From: Halobaculum sp. MBLA0143
GTDB lineage: Archaea > Halobacteriota > Halobacteria > Halobacteriales > Haloferacaceae
Length of the DNA stretch: 64,000 nt
Direction: 5' to 3'
Assembly: GCF_041361465.1 (NCBI RefSeq)
Contig: NZ_JBGKAC010000001.1
Span: 1,550,001 to 1,614,000, forward strand
The notes beneath the pieces are model-generated. The model had not been told where the DNA came from and did no database searches. It saw nothing but the letters and a program-made list of their open reading frames with translations. Positions 8,603-16,927 of this stretch are shown here, one piece after another (within the stretch, counting starts at the first letter, position 1; every line of letters starts with the position of its first letter). Both the position numbers and the translations under genes were made by a program.

Positions 8603-9649
8603 GTGCGCGCCGCTATCTACGATGGACCGGGAGAGATCAGTGTCGAGGAGGTACCGCGGCCGGAGATCGAGTCGCCGGGCGACGCGATCGTCAGGGTGAC
8701 ACACACGGCGGTCTGCGGGTCGGACCTCTGGTTCTACCGCGGGGACAGCGACCGCGAGGCCGGCTCTCGTGTCGGCCACGAGCCGATGGGGATCGTGGAG
8801 GAGGTCGGCGACGACGTGGTGAGTGTCGAGCCGGGCGACCGCGTGTTCGCGCCGTTCGTCGTCTCCTGTGGGGAGTGTGAGTTCTGTCGGAAGGGGCTCC
8901 ACACCTCCTGTGTGAACGGCGGCGGCTGGGGCGGCGACAACGGGGGCGCCCAGGGTGAGTTCGTCCGGTCGCCACACGCCGACGGGACGCTCGTCAAGGT
9001 GCCCGACCGCGTCGCCGACGACGAAGACGTGTTGCGGTCGATTCTGCCGCTGACGGACGTGATGGGGACGGGTCACCACGCCGCCGTCAACGCCGGTGTC
9101 GGCCAGGGGGACGCCTGTGCGGTCGTCGGCGACGGTGCCGTCGGGCTGTGTGGCGTCCTCGCCGCGCGCCGACTCGGGGCACGCCGGATCGTCGCCGTCG
9201 GCCACCACCCCGACCGGCTGGCGCAGGCAGAGGCGTTCGGCGCGACGGACACCGTCGACGGCTCCGGCGACACGGACGCCGTCGAACGGGTCCACGAGCT
9301 GACGAACGGCGGCGTCGACCACGTCTTGGAGTGTGTCGGCGCCGCCTCCGCGATGGAGACCGCGACCGGGATCTGTCGCCCGGGCGGGACGGTCGGCTAC
9401 GTCGGCGTCCCCCACGGGATGGACGCCGGGGTCGACCTGTTCGACTTCTTCGGCGACAACATCTCGCTCTCCGGCGGCGTCGCCCCGGTCCGGGCGTACG
9501 CCGACGAACTGCTGGCGGACGTGGTCGGCGGGACGCTCGACCCCGGGCCGGTGTTCACGGAGACGGTCGACCTGGACGGTGTCCCGGAGGGGTACGAGAT
9601 GATGGCCGAGCGGGAGGCGGTGAAGGTGCTCGTCAAGCCACACGAGTGA
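8603..9649 (+). CDS. Zinc-dependent alcohol dehydrogenase (MDR family)
   Basis: About 348 residues of medium-chain dehydrogenase/reductase. Catalytic zinc ligands are Cys38 (TAVCGSD) and His59-Glu60 (VGHEPMG). The structural zinc site CGECEFCRKGLHTSC is intact. The Rossmann segment AVVGDGAVGLCGVLAARRLGA follows. A run of Gly, Trp and Asp after the zinc lobe (GGGWGGDNGGAQGEF) is found in the glutathione-independent formaldehyde/threonine dehydrogenase-like branch. The GTG at 8603 starts the protein at the usual family position (VRAAIYDGPG); an ATG ten codons upstream at 8573 is an alternative. The substrate cannot be told from sequence. Confidence 0.88.
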   Translation: MRAAIYDGPGEISVEEVPRPEIESPGDAIVRVTHTAVCGSDLWFYRGDSDREAGSRVGHEPMGIVEEVGDDVVSVEPGDRVFAPFVVSCGECEFCRKGLHTSCVNGGGWGGDNGGAQGEFVRSPHADGTLVKVPDRVADDEDVLRSILPLTDVMGTGHHAAVNAGVGQGDACAVVGDGAVGLCGVLAARRLGARRIVAVGHHPDRLAQAEAFGATDTVDGSGDTDAVERVHELTNGGVDHVLECVGAASAMETATGICRPGGTVGYVGVPHGMDAGVDLFDFFGDNISLSGGVAPVRAYADELLADVVGGTLDPGPVFTETVDLDGVPEGYEMMAEREAVKVLVKPHE

Positions 9650-9667
9650 ACGCGAGAGGCGTCGCTC

Positions 9668-9797
9668 GCTGTCGTCTGGGGGCGTCGTCAGTTTGTGGGC
9701 ATCGTGGGTCCGCAGGCGTCGTCAGTTCGTGGGCGCCCGTGAGCCCGTGGGCGCCGTCAGTTTGTGGGCGTCGTCAGTTCGCGGTCGTCGTCAGCCC
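9668..9797. repeat. Degenerate gtcgtcagttygtgggc repeats
   Basis: The string gcgtcgtcagttygtgggc recurs about four to five times with variation (for example near 9682, 9715, 9755 and 9771), together with related gtgggcgcc strings. The array fills the gap after the alcohol dehydrogenase and runs into the last codons of the convergent TetR gene. Spacings are irregular, so it is not a clean tandem array. Confidence 0.6.
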
Positions 9798-10382
9798 GCG
9801 GGCCACGGCGTCGATCAACAGATCGCGGGTGGGTTCGTACAGTTCCTCGCCGATGTCCCGACGGTGGAGCGTGACGAACGTGACGGCGCGGACGGCGCTT
9901 GCGACCGTCTCGGGGTCCGGCCCGTGGACCGCCTCCGCCTCGTACCACGCCTCGACGTACGGCAGGAAGTACGCCAGCGACTGCTCGCGTTCGGCCGCGA
10001 CCCCCTCCGGGCCGTAGTGGTCGCGGAGTCGGTCTAGTTCCTCGCGGTCGGTCAACAGCCGTTCGACGAGCGGGTTGGTCTCGATTTCCCCACACACCCG
10101 GCGCATGAACGCCGCGAGCGCCGTCTCCGGGTCGTCTTCCTCCTCCAGCGGGGCCAGCAGATCCGGCAGGATCTCCTCGCCCTCGCGTTCGAGAACGGCC
10201 GCGTACAGGTCGAGTTTCGAGTCGAAGAATCGGTAGAAGGTGCCGTCGGCGATGCCCGCCTCGTCGGTCAGCTCCGAGACGGTGGTCTTCGACCGGCCGT
10301 AGCGGGCGAACCGTTCGCGGCCGGCCGCCAACAGTCGCTCGCGGATCGCGGCCCGTTCGTCCTCGGTGAAGCCGTCTGGCAT
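9774..10382 (-). CDS. TetR/AcrR family transcriptional regulator
   Basis: A 202-residue regulator. The N-terminal helix-turn-helix covers about residues 10-55 (FARYGRSKTTVSELTDEAGI then ADGTFYRFFDSKLDLY), the signature of TetR proteins; the remainder is the helical ligand-binding domain. It lies 7 bp downstream of the ABC permease gene and in the same direction, so it is probably the third gene of an ATPase-permease-regulator operon and may control that exporter. The final codons overlap the degenerate repeat noted at 9668-9797, giving a low-complexity Thr-rich end. ATG start at 10382. Confidence 0.88.
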   Translation of the reverse strand: MPDGFTEDERAAIRERLLAAGRERFARYGRSKTTVSELTDEAGIADGTFYRFFDSKLDLYAAVLEREGEEILPDLLAPLEEEDDPETALAAFMRRVCGEIETNPLVERLLTDREELDRLRDHYGPEGVAAEREQSLAYFLPYVEAWYEAEAVHGPDPETVASAVRAVTFVTLHRRDIGEELYEPTRDLLIDAVARGLTTTAN

Positions 10383-10389
10383 TCGCGTG

Positions 10390-11181
10390 TCAGTTCACGT
10401 CCCGGCGCGTGAAGTAGACACTGCTCGCCGTCCAGACGACGGCCGTCGCGGCCAGCAACACGACCGCGCCGCCGGGGTCGTGCGTCCCGCGGACGAGAAT
10501 CGCCGTCGGGTCGTAGTAGTGCGTCGGCGAGAGTGCCCCCAGAGCCTCCAGGTCCGTGTCGGCGACGACGGACTCCACGAGGTAGAGCCCGAACACGACG
10601 CCCGCGGCGGCTCGCTGGGCGACCGCCGCCCGGTCGGCGACGACGGAGGCGCCGACGCCGACTGCGGCCGTCGCCAGGAGGTACGGCACGGACGCCAGGT
10701 GGACGACGACGAGATCCGTGACGGCGATCGACTCGCCGATCCAGGCGACGCTCGCGTACACGACGACCGGGACGAGGGCGTTGACGGCCACGAGCGGGAC
10801 GAGCAAAGAGAGCGTCGCCTCCGCGAGCAGCCGGCGGCGCCCCATCGGGAGCGACAGGAGGAGATCCATCCGGCCGGTCTCTACGTCCCGGGCGACGACG
10901 CCGGCGGCGGTGTACGCGAAGTACACTCCGAGGAGCAACACCCAGCCGAAGGCGTACAGCTCTGTGGCGAGGAACCCCTCCACCGTCCCCAGCGTCTCGA
11001 TCCCGAAGGCGGCCTGGAACGCCGGCGGCAGGCTCTCCGTGTAGGCGTCTAAGTCCACGTTCGCGGCCACGTCCGGGTACAGCGACACCATCAGCAGCGT
11101 CAGCACGGACAGCCCGCCGGCGACGACGACCGCACCACGGAGCCGCCGCCGCGCGGCGTAGCGAGCGAGCGCGAGCGTCAC
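10390..11181 (-). CDS. ABC-2 type transporter permease
   Basis: A 263-residue membrane protein with about six hydrophobic helices, starting with an Arg-rich cytoplasmic segment (YAARRRLRG) and a large extracytoplasmic loop after the first helix, as in ABC-2 permeases of the NosY/export type. The segment GVVARDVETGRMDLLLSLPMGRR is the cytoplasmic coupling region found after helix two in this family. Its start overlaps the end of the ATP-binding gene by 4 bp. Together they form an exporter of unknown substrate, possibly a drug or lipid, with a TetR regulator directly downstream. Confidence 0.87.
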   Translation of the reverse strand: MTLALARYAARRRLRGAVVVAGGLSVLTLLMVSLYPDVAANVDLDAYTESLPPAFQAAFGIETLGTVEGFLATELYAFGWVLLLGVYFAYTAAGVVARDVETGRMDLLLSLPMGRRRLLAEATLSLLVPLVAVNALVPVVVYASVAWIGESIAVTDLVVVHLASVPYLLATAAVGVGASVVADRAAVAQRAAAGVVFGLYLVESVVADTDLEALGALSPTHYYDPTAILVRGTHDPGGAVVLLAATAVVWTASSVYFTRRDVN

Positions 11182-12239
11182 GCTTCACCTCCTGTCGTCG
11201 GCGTTTCGTCGTCGGAGGTGTCGGCGGTGCCAGTCTCCCCGTCGGAGGTGTTGGCGGTGCCAGTCTCCTCGTCGGAGATGTCGGTGGTGTCAGTCTCGTC
11301 GCCGGCCGCGGACGCGAGCTGGTCGTCCGCCTCGTCGTAGAAGCCGGCGAACACCCGTTCGAGCGGTGCTTCCTCCACGTCGAGCTCCAGCAGTCGGAGC
11401 GACGACAGCCTGTCGACTAAGTCGTTCACGTCGCCGGTGAACGTGAACTGCACGCGGGTGACGGGCTCGTCCGTCTCCCCGCCGGGGGTCGTCGCCGGCT
11501 CGACCGTCAGGTCGTGGACGCCGGCGAGCCGGAACCGACTCCGGTCGTGGTCGCCGGCAGCCAGCAGTCTGACAGTCTTGCCGGAGCGGTCCAACAGCGT
11601 CTCCACCCGTTCGACCGTGACGAGCCGTCCGTCGCGCAACACGCCGACGCGGTCACACAGCCGTCGCACCTCCCCGAGAACGTGCGAGGAGACGAGCACG
11701 GCCTTGCCCGCGGCGCGCTCCTCGGCGACGAGCGTCTCGAAGCGCCGTTGCATCAACGGGTCCAGCCCCGCGGTCGGCTCGTCTAACAGGAGCAACTCCG
11801 GGTCGTGGGCGAACCCGCGGACGACCGCGAGCTTCTGGCGCTGGCCCGTGGAGTAGCTCCGCACCGGGCGGTCCAGGGGCACGGGGAACCGCTCCAACAG
11901 TTCCGCGCGTCGTTCGTCGCCCTGGACCGCGCCGTGGAGGTCCAGCGCCGCGCGTCCGGTCGCCGTCGGGTCGAACGCGGGGTTGGCGGGGACGTAGCCG
12001 ATCCGTCGGCGAGCCTCGACGTGGGCCGCCTCGTCGCGCACGTCCGCGCCCAACACCGTCGCCGTCCCCGCCGTCGGCGACTGGAACCCCAACAGCGTCC
12101 GGATCGTCGTGGACTTGCCCGCGCCGTTCGGGCCGAGGTAGCCGAACACCTCCCCCTCTCGAACCTCGAAGCTCACCCCGTCGTTCGCTCGGACGTCGCC
12201 GTACGCCTTCGTCAGCCCGGACACGGTGATTGCGCTCAC
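11178..12239 (-). CDS. ABC transporter ATP-binding protein
   Basis: A 353-residue ATPase. Walker A GPNGAGKST lies near residue 35-43, the signature is YSTGQRQ in place of LSGGQ, Walker B reads LLLLDEPTAGLDP and the H-loop is SSHVLGE. The family normally ends near residue 300; here a further 50 residues of Thr/Asp/Glu repeats are added, encoded by three 30-bp repeats. It should power the permease encoded downstream with a 4-bp overlap. ATG start at 12239. The gene begins the ATPase-permease-regulator run. Confidence 0.92.
   Translation of the reverse strand: MSAITVSGLTKAYGDVRANDGVSFEVREGEVFGYLGPNGAGKSTTIRTLLGFQSPTAGTATVLGADVRDEAAHVEARRRIGYVPANPAFDPTATGRAALDLHGAVQGDERRAELLERFPVPLDRPVRSYSTGQRQKLAVVRGFAHDPELLLLDEPTAGLDPLMQRRFETLVAEERAAGKAVLVSSHVLGEVRRLCDRVGVLRDGRLVTVERVETLLDRSGKTVRLLAAGDHDRSRFRLAGVHDLTVEPATTPGGETDEPVTRVQFTFTGDVNDLVDRLSSLRLLELDVEEAPLERVFAGFYDEADDQLASAAGDETDTTDISDEETGTANTSDGETGTADTSDDETPTTGGEA
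11211..11300. repeat. Three in-frame 30-bp repeats in the ABC ATPase tail
   Basis: Period-30 copies begin at 11211, 11241 and 11271, each starting gtcggagrtg. They encode a ten-residue unit close to ETGTADTSDD in the C-terminal tail of the ATPase. Copies differ by a few bases, so the array is older than the perfect repeats at 57000. Confidence 0.85.
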
Positions 12240-12355
12240 GACTCCACCGACTCACTACGAACGTATGAACGTTTTCCCCAGTCGTTCACACGAGTCGGAC
12301 GCACGTCTGACCGGGGCCGGAAGCCACAAATCCCCCTCGACACGAGTGTGACAGC

Positions 12356-12583
12356 ATGGAAACAGGACGGTCGGGCGACGGGGGGGGCCGGCCGACGGGG
12401 TACGTCGTCGGGGGCACACTGTCTGCGCTCGTGTCGCTGCTCCTGTTCGTCCCGTTGGCGGGGCTCGTCGCCATCTACTGTGGCTACCGGGCGTACACCG
12501 CCGGCGAGGAGGCGTTCGCGTACCTGCTCGGGGTCGGCGGCGGGATCCCCGTGTTGTTGTGGGCCGTCGGGGTGGTGGGATAA
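12356..12583 (+). CDS. Small two-helix membrane protein
   Basis: A 75-residue protein with a short Gly/Arg-rich N-terminus and two hydrophobic segments (about 18-41 and 54-74) separated by a polar turn with YRAYTAGEE. Codon third positions are nearly all G or C, supporting a real gene. The family is not one I can name; small proteins of this type are common in haloarchaea. ATG start at 12356. It lies between the ABC exporter and the start of the helicase block, with the same direction as the helicase. Confidence 0.6.
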   Translation: METGRSGDGGGRPTGYVVGGTLSALVSLLLFVPLAGLVAIYCGYRAYTAGEEAFAYLLGVGGGIPVLLWAVGVVG

Positions 12584-12601
12584 ACGCTCTCCCGCAACGC
12601 G

Positions 12602-12610
12602 TATACTTTA
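12602..12610 (+). promoter_or_regulatory. TATA-like box for the helicase operon
   Basis: The string tatacttta lies about 45-52 nt before the ATG at 12654. Transcription would start near 12634 and leave a leader of about 20 nt. AT-rich sequence stands out from the surrounding high GC. Confidence 0.45.
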
Positions 12611-12653
12611 TCAGAGGCTAGTCTTGAGCAACGGACTTTCGGTGTACTCAGAT

Positions 12654-15600
12654 ATGCCTGATGACGACTCTCCGGATCACGAAGACTTCCAGCGGGCACT
12701 CGGTGAGCTTCTCCCGGTCGTCCCAGTCGTCTCACCGTCGTACCTGGCAGAGGGTGTCGGCTGTACCCAGGCCGAGGCTCGTGCATGGCTGCACGGACAG
12801 TGGAGCGAAGGTGAACTCCACCGCCGCAAGATTGGCGGGTCGACTTTCGTCTACTATCCGAGCGAAGAAAACACAGGTTCGACAGAACAGCCCGCTTCCG
12901 AGGCAGAGTCATCCAAATCTGTCGAGGAAGACACCGACGCCGGTGAACGGGTGCTGTTCTTCCCAGGGCGGCGTGAGATTGCCGTCGACCAGCCGACGGA
13001 CGACACGCGAGAGTCGCTCTCGGGTGTCGCACATCTCGTCGACTCTGCTGCCGACAGCTACCTGTACAAGATAGGCTCGGGGGACGTGTGGACTGCTGCC
13101 GTCGATTCGTTCGACGAACTACGAGAGACCCTCCGTGGTGTCGTTGGTGACGAGAAGTGGGACGGTGGGTTCGAGAGTCGGATCGAGGACGACTGGCGGC
13201 GCGCACACCAGTTCGAACTCCAGACGGAGACGGACGACGCCGGCCGGGAGTTCACCGTCCTCGAAGCTGAAGATCCAGAGACTGTCGAAAACGTCGTCAA
13301 GCGGAAGCTCGAACACAACGAACACTACACGGAGTTTCTCTCTGAGACCGAGGTACGCCTACGGCGCGGTGCGACCGCGGCGGTGAAAGAACAACTGTAC
13401 GAGGAGGGGTATCCTGCGGTTGACAGCCGCCGAATCGACGAAGGCGAGAGTCTCGACGTCGAACTCGTCCCCGAGATCAGTCTACGCGACTACCAGCAGG
13501 AGTGGATCGACCACTTCGTCGAGCGAAAGGCGGGCGTGTTCGTCGGCCCGTCCGGGTCCGGTAAGACCGTCGCGGCGATGGGTGCGATGGCGGCGGTCGG
13601 CGGCGAGACGCTGATAATCGTCCCGAATCGGGAGCTAGCCGGGCAGTGGCAGGAGGAGCTGTTGGAGAAGACGACGCTCGAACGCGACCAGATCGGGCAG
13701 TACCACGGCGGGCAGAAGCGCATTCGGCCGGTGACGATTGCGACGTACGACACCGCCGCGATGTCGAGACACCGGGAGCTATTCAACGAGCGGGAGTGGG
13801 GGCTCGTGGTCGCAGACGAGTGCTTCAGCGGCGACACAGAGGTCGTCACCGAGTCCGGTCGCACTACGTTTGCCGAGCTAGACGACGAGCACGGCTTCTC
13901 TGAAGGGTGGACGGAAGGTGTCGATCTCTCCGTGCAGACGTACGATCCCAATGTGGGAGAGTACCACATGACAGAGGTGACAGGAGTCTACAAGACGACA
14001 GCTCCGGTACAGCGCATCGCCACCGACGACGGTCGAGAGATCACAGCCACGCCGTCGCACACGCATTTGATCTACAACCCGGAGACAGCAGAAATCGAGG
14101 AGTCGAAGACGCTCTCGGAAGGCGACTGGCTCGTCTACCCCAGGAGTCGGAACGTTCGCCTGTCGGGCGACTACTCCCACCCTGCGGCGGAGCTGACAGG
14201 GTGGATGATCGGTGACGGGAGCATGACCGACTCCGGGGCGATGAAGTTCTCGTTTGCCAAGCGCCCAGAAGAGCAGGCGTCGGTCGTCAAGCGTCTGTGC
14301 GATGCTCTGGATCTCGACTACTCGACGTACTGGAACGACCGCGGCGACTACACCGTCCGTGTCCCGGCAACCGACAAACTCCCGTACGACGGCACTCCAG
14401 GAGCGAAGACGAACACCGTCCGTATTCCGGCGGAGTCGTACATGTGGTCGGAAGAGAGAGTCGCCGCACTCGTCCGTGGGCTCTTCGACGCCGAAGGGTG
14501 GGTGGACGAAGAGACGAGCAGAGTGCAGATCGGGACGACATCCCCGGGGCTGTCCCAGGACCTCCGGTTCCTCCTGCAACGCCTCGGGTTCGATCCGCGG
14601 TCGCAGACACTTGAACGTGAGGAGCCTCACGCGGACATGCACCGCCACGTTCTCTCTCCCGAGCAGTCGTGGGAGTTCGTGGACATCGTGGGCAGCAGAT
14701 TCGTGCACAAACGCGAGAACGTCAACTCAGACGGTGGGACGAACAGAGGGATTCCCACAGCAGGGCTGTTCGAGTCGGTGAAGACGGAGCTGGGTGTCAC
14801 GAACGAGACCCTCGCAGAGATGCTCGGGATGAGTCGACAGGGAGTGGGTGAGGCGATTCGCGAAGAGTACGAGTACCCTGCCCAGGAGCTGCTTGGACTC
14901 GCCGACGGCCTGGAGCGTCTGGCGCTCGAAACGCTCGAGGGGGCCGAAGCAAAACGGAAGCACTGGAATATCTCGTATGCGGAGCTGTCAGAAGCATCGG
15001 GCGTCGACATGAGCTACTGCCGGAAGCTACTCGAAGGAATCCACGATGCCCCCGAGACGACCGAGCGGGTCGAGCGTGCTCTCGAGACAATTGTAGAGCA
15101 GCGTCGTTCGGCGGCGACGGAGTACGCCGAGCGAATTCGCTCGTTGGCGAACTTCGGGGTCACCCGCGTGACCGACATCGAACCGGCCGGCGAGGAGACG
15201 GTGTACGACTTCGAGACGGAGACGCACACGTTCGTCGCCGACAACCTCCTCACCCACAACTGCCATCACGCCGTCGCAAACACTTGGAAGCGGTTCCGAG
15301 AGATCCAGTCGGTCGCCCGGTTGGGGCTATCTGCGACGCCCGTCCGGGAGTCTGGTGACGCGAAGGAAATCTTCTCGCTTATTGGGCCACCGGTGGGACA
15401 ATCGTGGAGCCGACTGTTCAGAGAAGACTGGGTGGCAGAACCGTCCGTCGAACTATTGCTCGTTCCCTGGGGATCGGACGCGGCACGGACCCGGTACGAA
15501 CGAGCGGAAGGTGCGAAGAAGTTGATCGAAGCTGCCCGAAACCCGAGGAAGTCCGAGGTGATCGAGGAGCTTCTTCGAGAACACGACGAGGAGAAGACGC

Positions 15601-15986
15601 TGATCTTCGTCGACTGGATCCGGCAGGGGCGCGAACTGTCCGAACGCCTCGGGATTCCGTTCGTCTACGGCGAGACGAGTCACGACCGACGACAGACGAT
15701 TTATCAGCAGTTTCGTGACGGCGCGATGGACGCACTGATCGTCTCTCGTGTCGGCGACGAAGGCTTAGACCTCCCCGACGCCGAGGTTGCGATTCTCGCG
15801 TCGACGATGGGATCCTCGCGGTCGCAGACGGGCCAGCGCGTTGGCCGGACGATGCGTCCGATGGGGAACGCGAAGGTGTACATCCTCCTGACGAGGGGGT
15901 CGAGCGAAGAGGACTGGGGCCGAGAGAGCACCCAATACCTCGCAGAAAAGGGGATCGACATCGAGAAACGTGAGCTAGATGGGTGA
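12654..15986 (+). CDS. XPB/Rad25-like superfamily 2 DNA helicase interrupted by an intein
   Basis: An 1110-residue precursor. Mature helicase parts are residues 1-389 and 870-1110. The N-terminal region (about 10-70) looks like a winged helix; a basic/acidic middle region leads to motif Ia-type SLRDYQQEW and Walker A GPSGSGKT (298-305). Motif II would read ADECHH once spliced; motif III-like LSATPV and motif VI QRVGRTMRP follow the intein. The order and spacing match archaeal XPB-type helicases that open duplex DNA with ATP. The ATG at 12654 follows a TATA-like box; upstream sequence in frame is shadow of the ABC genes. Codon use is less GC-biased than in neighbouring genes. No Bax1-type nuclease gene is adjacent; instead winged-helix genes follow. 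Confidence 0.85.
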   Translation: MPDDDSPDHEDFQRALGELLPVVPVVSPSYLAEGVGCTQAEARAWLHGQWSEGELHRRKIGGSTFVYYPSEENTGSTEQPASEAESSKSVEEDTDAGERVLFFPGRREIAVDQPTDDTRESLSGVAHLVDSAADSYLYKIGSGDVWTAAVDSFDELRETLRGVVGDEKWDGGFESRIEDDWRRAHQFELQTETDDAGREFTVLEAEDPETVENVVKRKLEHNEHYTEFLSETEVRLRRGATAAVKEQLYEEGYPAVDSRRIDEGESLDVELVPEISLRDYQQEWIDHFVERKAGVFVGPSGSGKTVAAMGAMAAVGGETLIIVPNRELAGQWQEELLEKTTLERDQIGQYHGGQKRIRPVTIATYDTAAMSRHRELFNEREWGLVVADECFSGDTEVVTESGRTTFAELDDEHGFSEGWTEGVDLSVQTYDPNVGEYHMTEVTGVYKTTAPVQRIATDDGREITATPSHTHLIYNPETAEIEESKTLSEGDWLVYPRSRNVRLSGDYSHPAAELTGWMIGDGSMTDSGAMKFSFAKRPEEQASVVKRLCDALDLDYSTYWNDRGDYTVRVPATDKLPYDGTPGAKTNTVRIPAESYMWSEERVAALVRGLFDAEGWVDEETSRVQIGTTSPGLSQDLRFLLQRLGFDPRSQTLEREEPHADMHRHVLSPEQSWEFVDIVGSRFVHKRENVNSDGGTNRGIPTAGLFESVKTELGVTNETLAEMLGMSRQGVGEAIREEYEYPAQELLGLADGLERLALETLEGAEAKRKHWNISYAELSEASGVDMSYCRKLLEGIHDAPETTERVERALETIVEQRRSAATEYAERIRSLANFGVTRVTDIEPAGEETVYDFETETHTFVADNLLTHNCHHAVANTWKRFREIQSVARLGLSATPVRESGDAKEIFSLIGPPVGQSWSRLFREDWVAEPSVELLLVPWGSDAARTRYERAEGAKKLIEAARNPRKSEVIEELLREHDEEKTLIFVDWIRQGRELSERLGIPFVYGETSHDRRQTIYQQFRDGAMDALIVSRVGDEGLDLPDAEVAILASTMGSSRSQTGQRVGRTMRPMGNAKVYILLTRGSSEEDWGRESTQYLAEKGIDIEKRELDG
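13821..15260 (+). other. Intein with LAGLIDADG homing endonuclease inside helicase motif II
   Basis: A 480-residue intein at precursor residues 390-869. It begins with Cys in CFSGDTEV, has a block B TPSHTHL, two LAGLIDADG-type motifs (LTGWMIGDGS and LVRGLFDAEGW), two helix-turn-helix-like stretches (around LAEMLGMSRQGVGEA and YAELSEASGVD), and ends VYDFETETHTFVADN then LLTHN. The next extein residue is Cys. Splicing joins ADE to CHH, restoring the DExH box, so ATPase activity depends on splicing. All terminal splicing residues look intact and both endonuclease motifs retain the acidic residue. Confidence 0.93.
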
Positions 15987-15989
15987 ATA

Positions 15990-16010
15990 ACTTACACTTG
16001 GAGTGTAAGT
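15990..16010. repeat. 9-bp perfect hairpin after the helicase stop
   Basis: acttacact (15990-15998), loop tgg, then agtgtaagt (16002-16010) is a perfect inverted repeat 4 bp after the helicase stop codon. Flanking ggtg and cacc extend it with a bulge. It may be a terminator-type RNA hairpin or an operator in front of the winged-helix operon. Confidence 0.6.
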
Positions 16011-16023
16011 CACCCCCGCCTTC

Positions 16024-16053
16024 GATGGCGTTTTGAAGGCTTCAAATCCCATC
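16024..16053. repeat. Second imperfect hairpin before the winged-helix operon
   Basis: gatgg (16024-16028) and ttttgaag pair with cttcaaa and ccatc (16040-16053) around a one-base loop. It stands 14 bp after the first hairpin and about 60 bp before the next start codon. Confidence 0.45.
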
Positions 16054-16115
16054 TTCAGCTAGATGTCAGAGTAAGTAGAAAAAGACATAAGTCATAGTGG
16101 GTCTAGCTGCCGTCT

Positions 16116-16508
16116 GTGACGGACGAGATGAAATTCGAGGATCTCCTCGTGGACGAAGAGGAAGTCAACGAGGAACTCCTCACCGAGACCGTGATCGACT
16201 ACGTGCAGATCGGTGAGCAGAGCGGAGAGTTGATCCCGAAGCCTGCGTACGACGACCTCACCGCGAAAGAGAAGATTGTCGTCGCGCTGCTCGCACACCG
16301 CGCGCGGTTCGGCTTGGACATGGTTGAAGACGAGTGGATCAAGCCGGGAGCAATCGCCTCGATGACGGGTGTCAAGAAGGGGACCGTCTACCCCACCGTC
16401 CGCGATCTGGCAGACGATGGGATCGCACGGAACTCCGACGACGGGGGATACATGATCCCGTCGGTGAACGTCGAGCAGGCGCGAGAGTACCTGAGAGGTG
16501 ATGCGTGA
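16116..16508 (+). CDS. Winged-helix domain protein, first of the helicase-linked set
   Basis: A 130-residue protein. Residues 1-45 are acidic and probably helical; about 50-115 form a winged helix: LTAKEKIVVALLAHRA, an insert, then KPGAIASMTGVKKGTVYPTV as recognition helix and a wing GYMIPSV. The same pattern, including the preceding short strand-like segment, is seen in the N-terminal half of the protein encoded at 16914, so the two are paralogues at domain level. The GTG at 16116 follows a TATA-like gacataag by about 27 nt, suggesting leaderless mRNA. The stop overlaps the next start (TGATG). DNA or protein binding is inferred; the family is unnamed to me. Confidence 0.72.
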   Translation: MTDEMKFEDLLVDEEEVNEELLTETVIDYVQIGEQSGELIPKPAYDDLTAKEKIVVALLAHRARFGLDMVEDEWIKPGAIASMTGVKKGTVYPTVRDLADDGIARNSDDGGYMIPSVNVEQAREYLRGDA

Positions 16509-16927
16509 TGTCAGGCGAAGAACAGACGGTCACCGATCTCGCGGCGGAGGTCGACGACCTCCGGGAGCGCGTCGAACACCTGGAGGCACTGATCGAGGAA
16601 GACCCGGAGTCAGTCGGAGCAGCGCCGGACGTCTCGTCGTTCGTCGCCGACGCCGACCCGTCGTCACACCCCGAGCGTGCGCTGCTCTTGGCCTACTATC
16701 TCGAACAGTACGAGGGACAGGAGACGTTCACGACAGGCGACATCGAGGATGGGTACAGTGAGGCCCGGATGCAGACGCCGGCGAACCTCAGTGACACGCT
16801 CGCGGGTTGTCGGCGGAAAGGCTGGCTGCTGGAGGCTGGCGAAGACGAGGAGACACAGGCCAAGCTGAGACGGCTCACGAGAGGCGGAATCGAGGCCGCC
16901 GAGGAGATGACCGATGAGCCTCGATGA
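16508..16927 (+). CDS. Coiled-coil plus winged-helix-like protein
   Basis: A 139-residue protein. Residues about 8-36 form a likely coiled coil (LAAEVDDLRERVEHLEALIEE shows heptad spacing), followed by a linker and a C-terminal domain from about 55: ERALLLAYYLEQ, FTTGDIEDGYSEA, then LSDTLAGCRRKGWL and a RLTRGGIEAAEE end. This domain resembles the C-terminal domain of the convergent gene product at 17778-18398 in length, helix order and the RALL start. ATG at 16508 shares bases with the previous stop; the end overlaps the next gene by 14 bp, indicating coupled translation. Function unknown. Confidence 0.7.
   Translation: MSGEEQTVTDLAAEVDDLRERVEHLEALIEEDPESVGAAPDVSSFVADADPSSHPERALLLAYYLEQYEGQETFTTGDIEDGYSEARMQTPANLSDTLAGCRRKGWLLEAGEDEETQAKLRRLTRGGIEAAEEMTDEPR

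Noticed and set aside
11805-12653. N-terminal extension of the helicase frame
   Set aside because: The frame is open upstream only because it is antisense to the ABC ATPase; the TATA-like box and the family start support ATG 12654.
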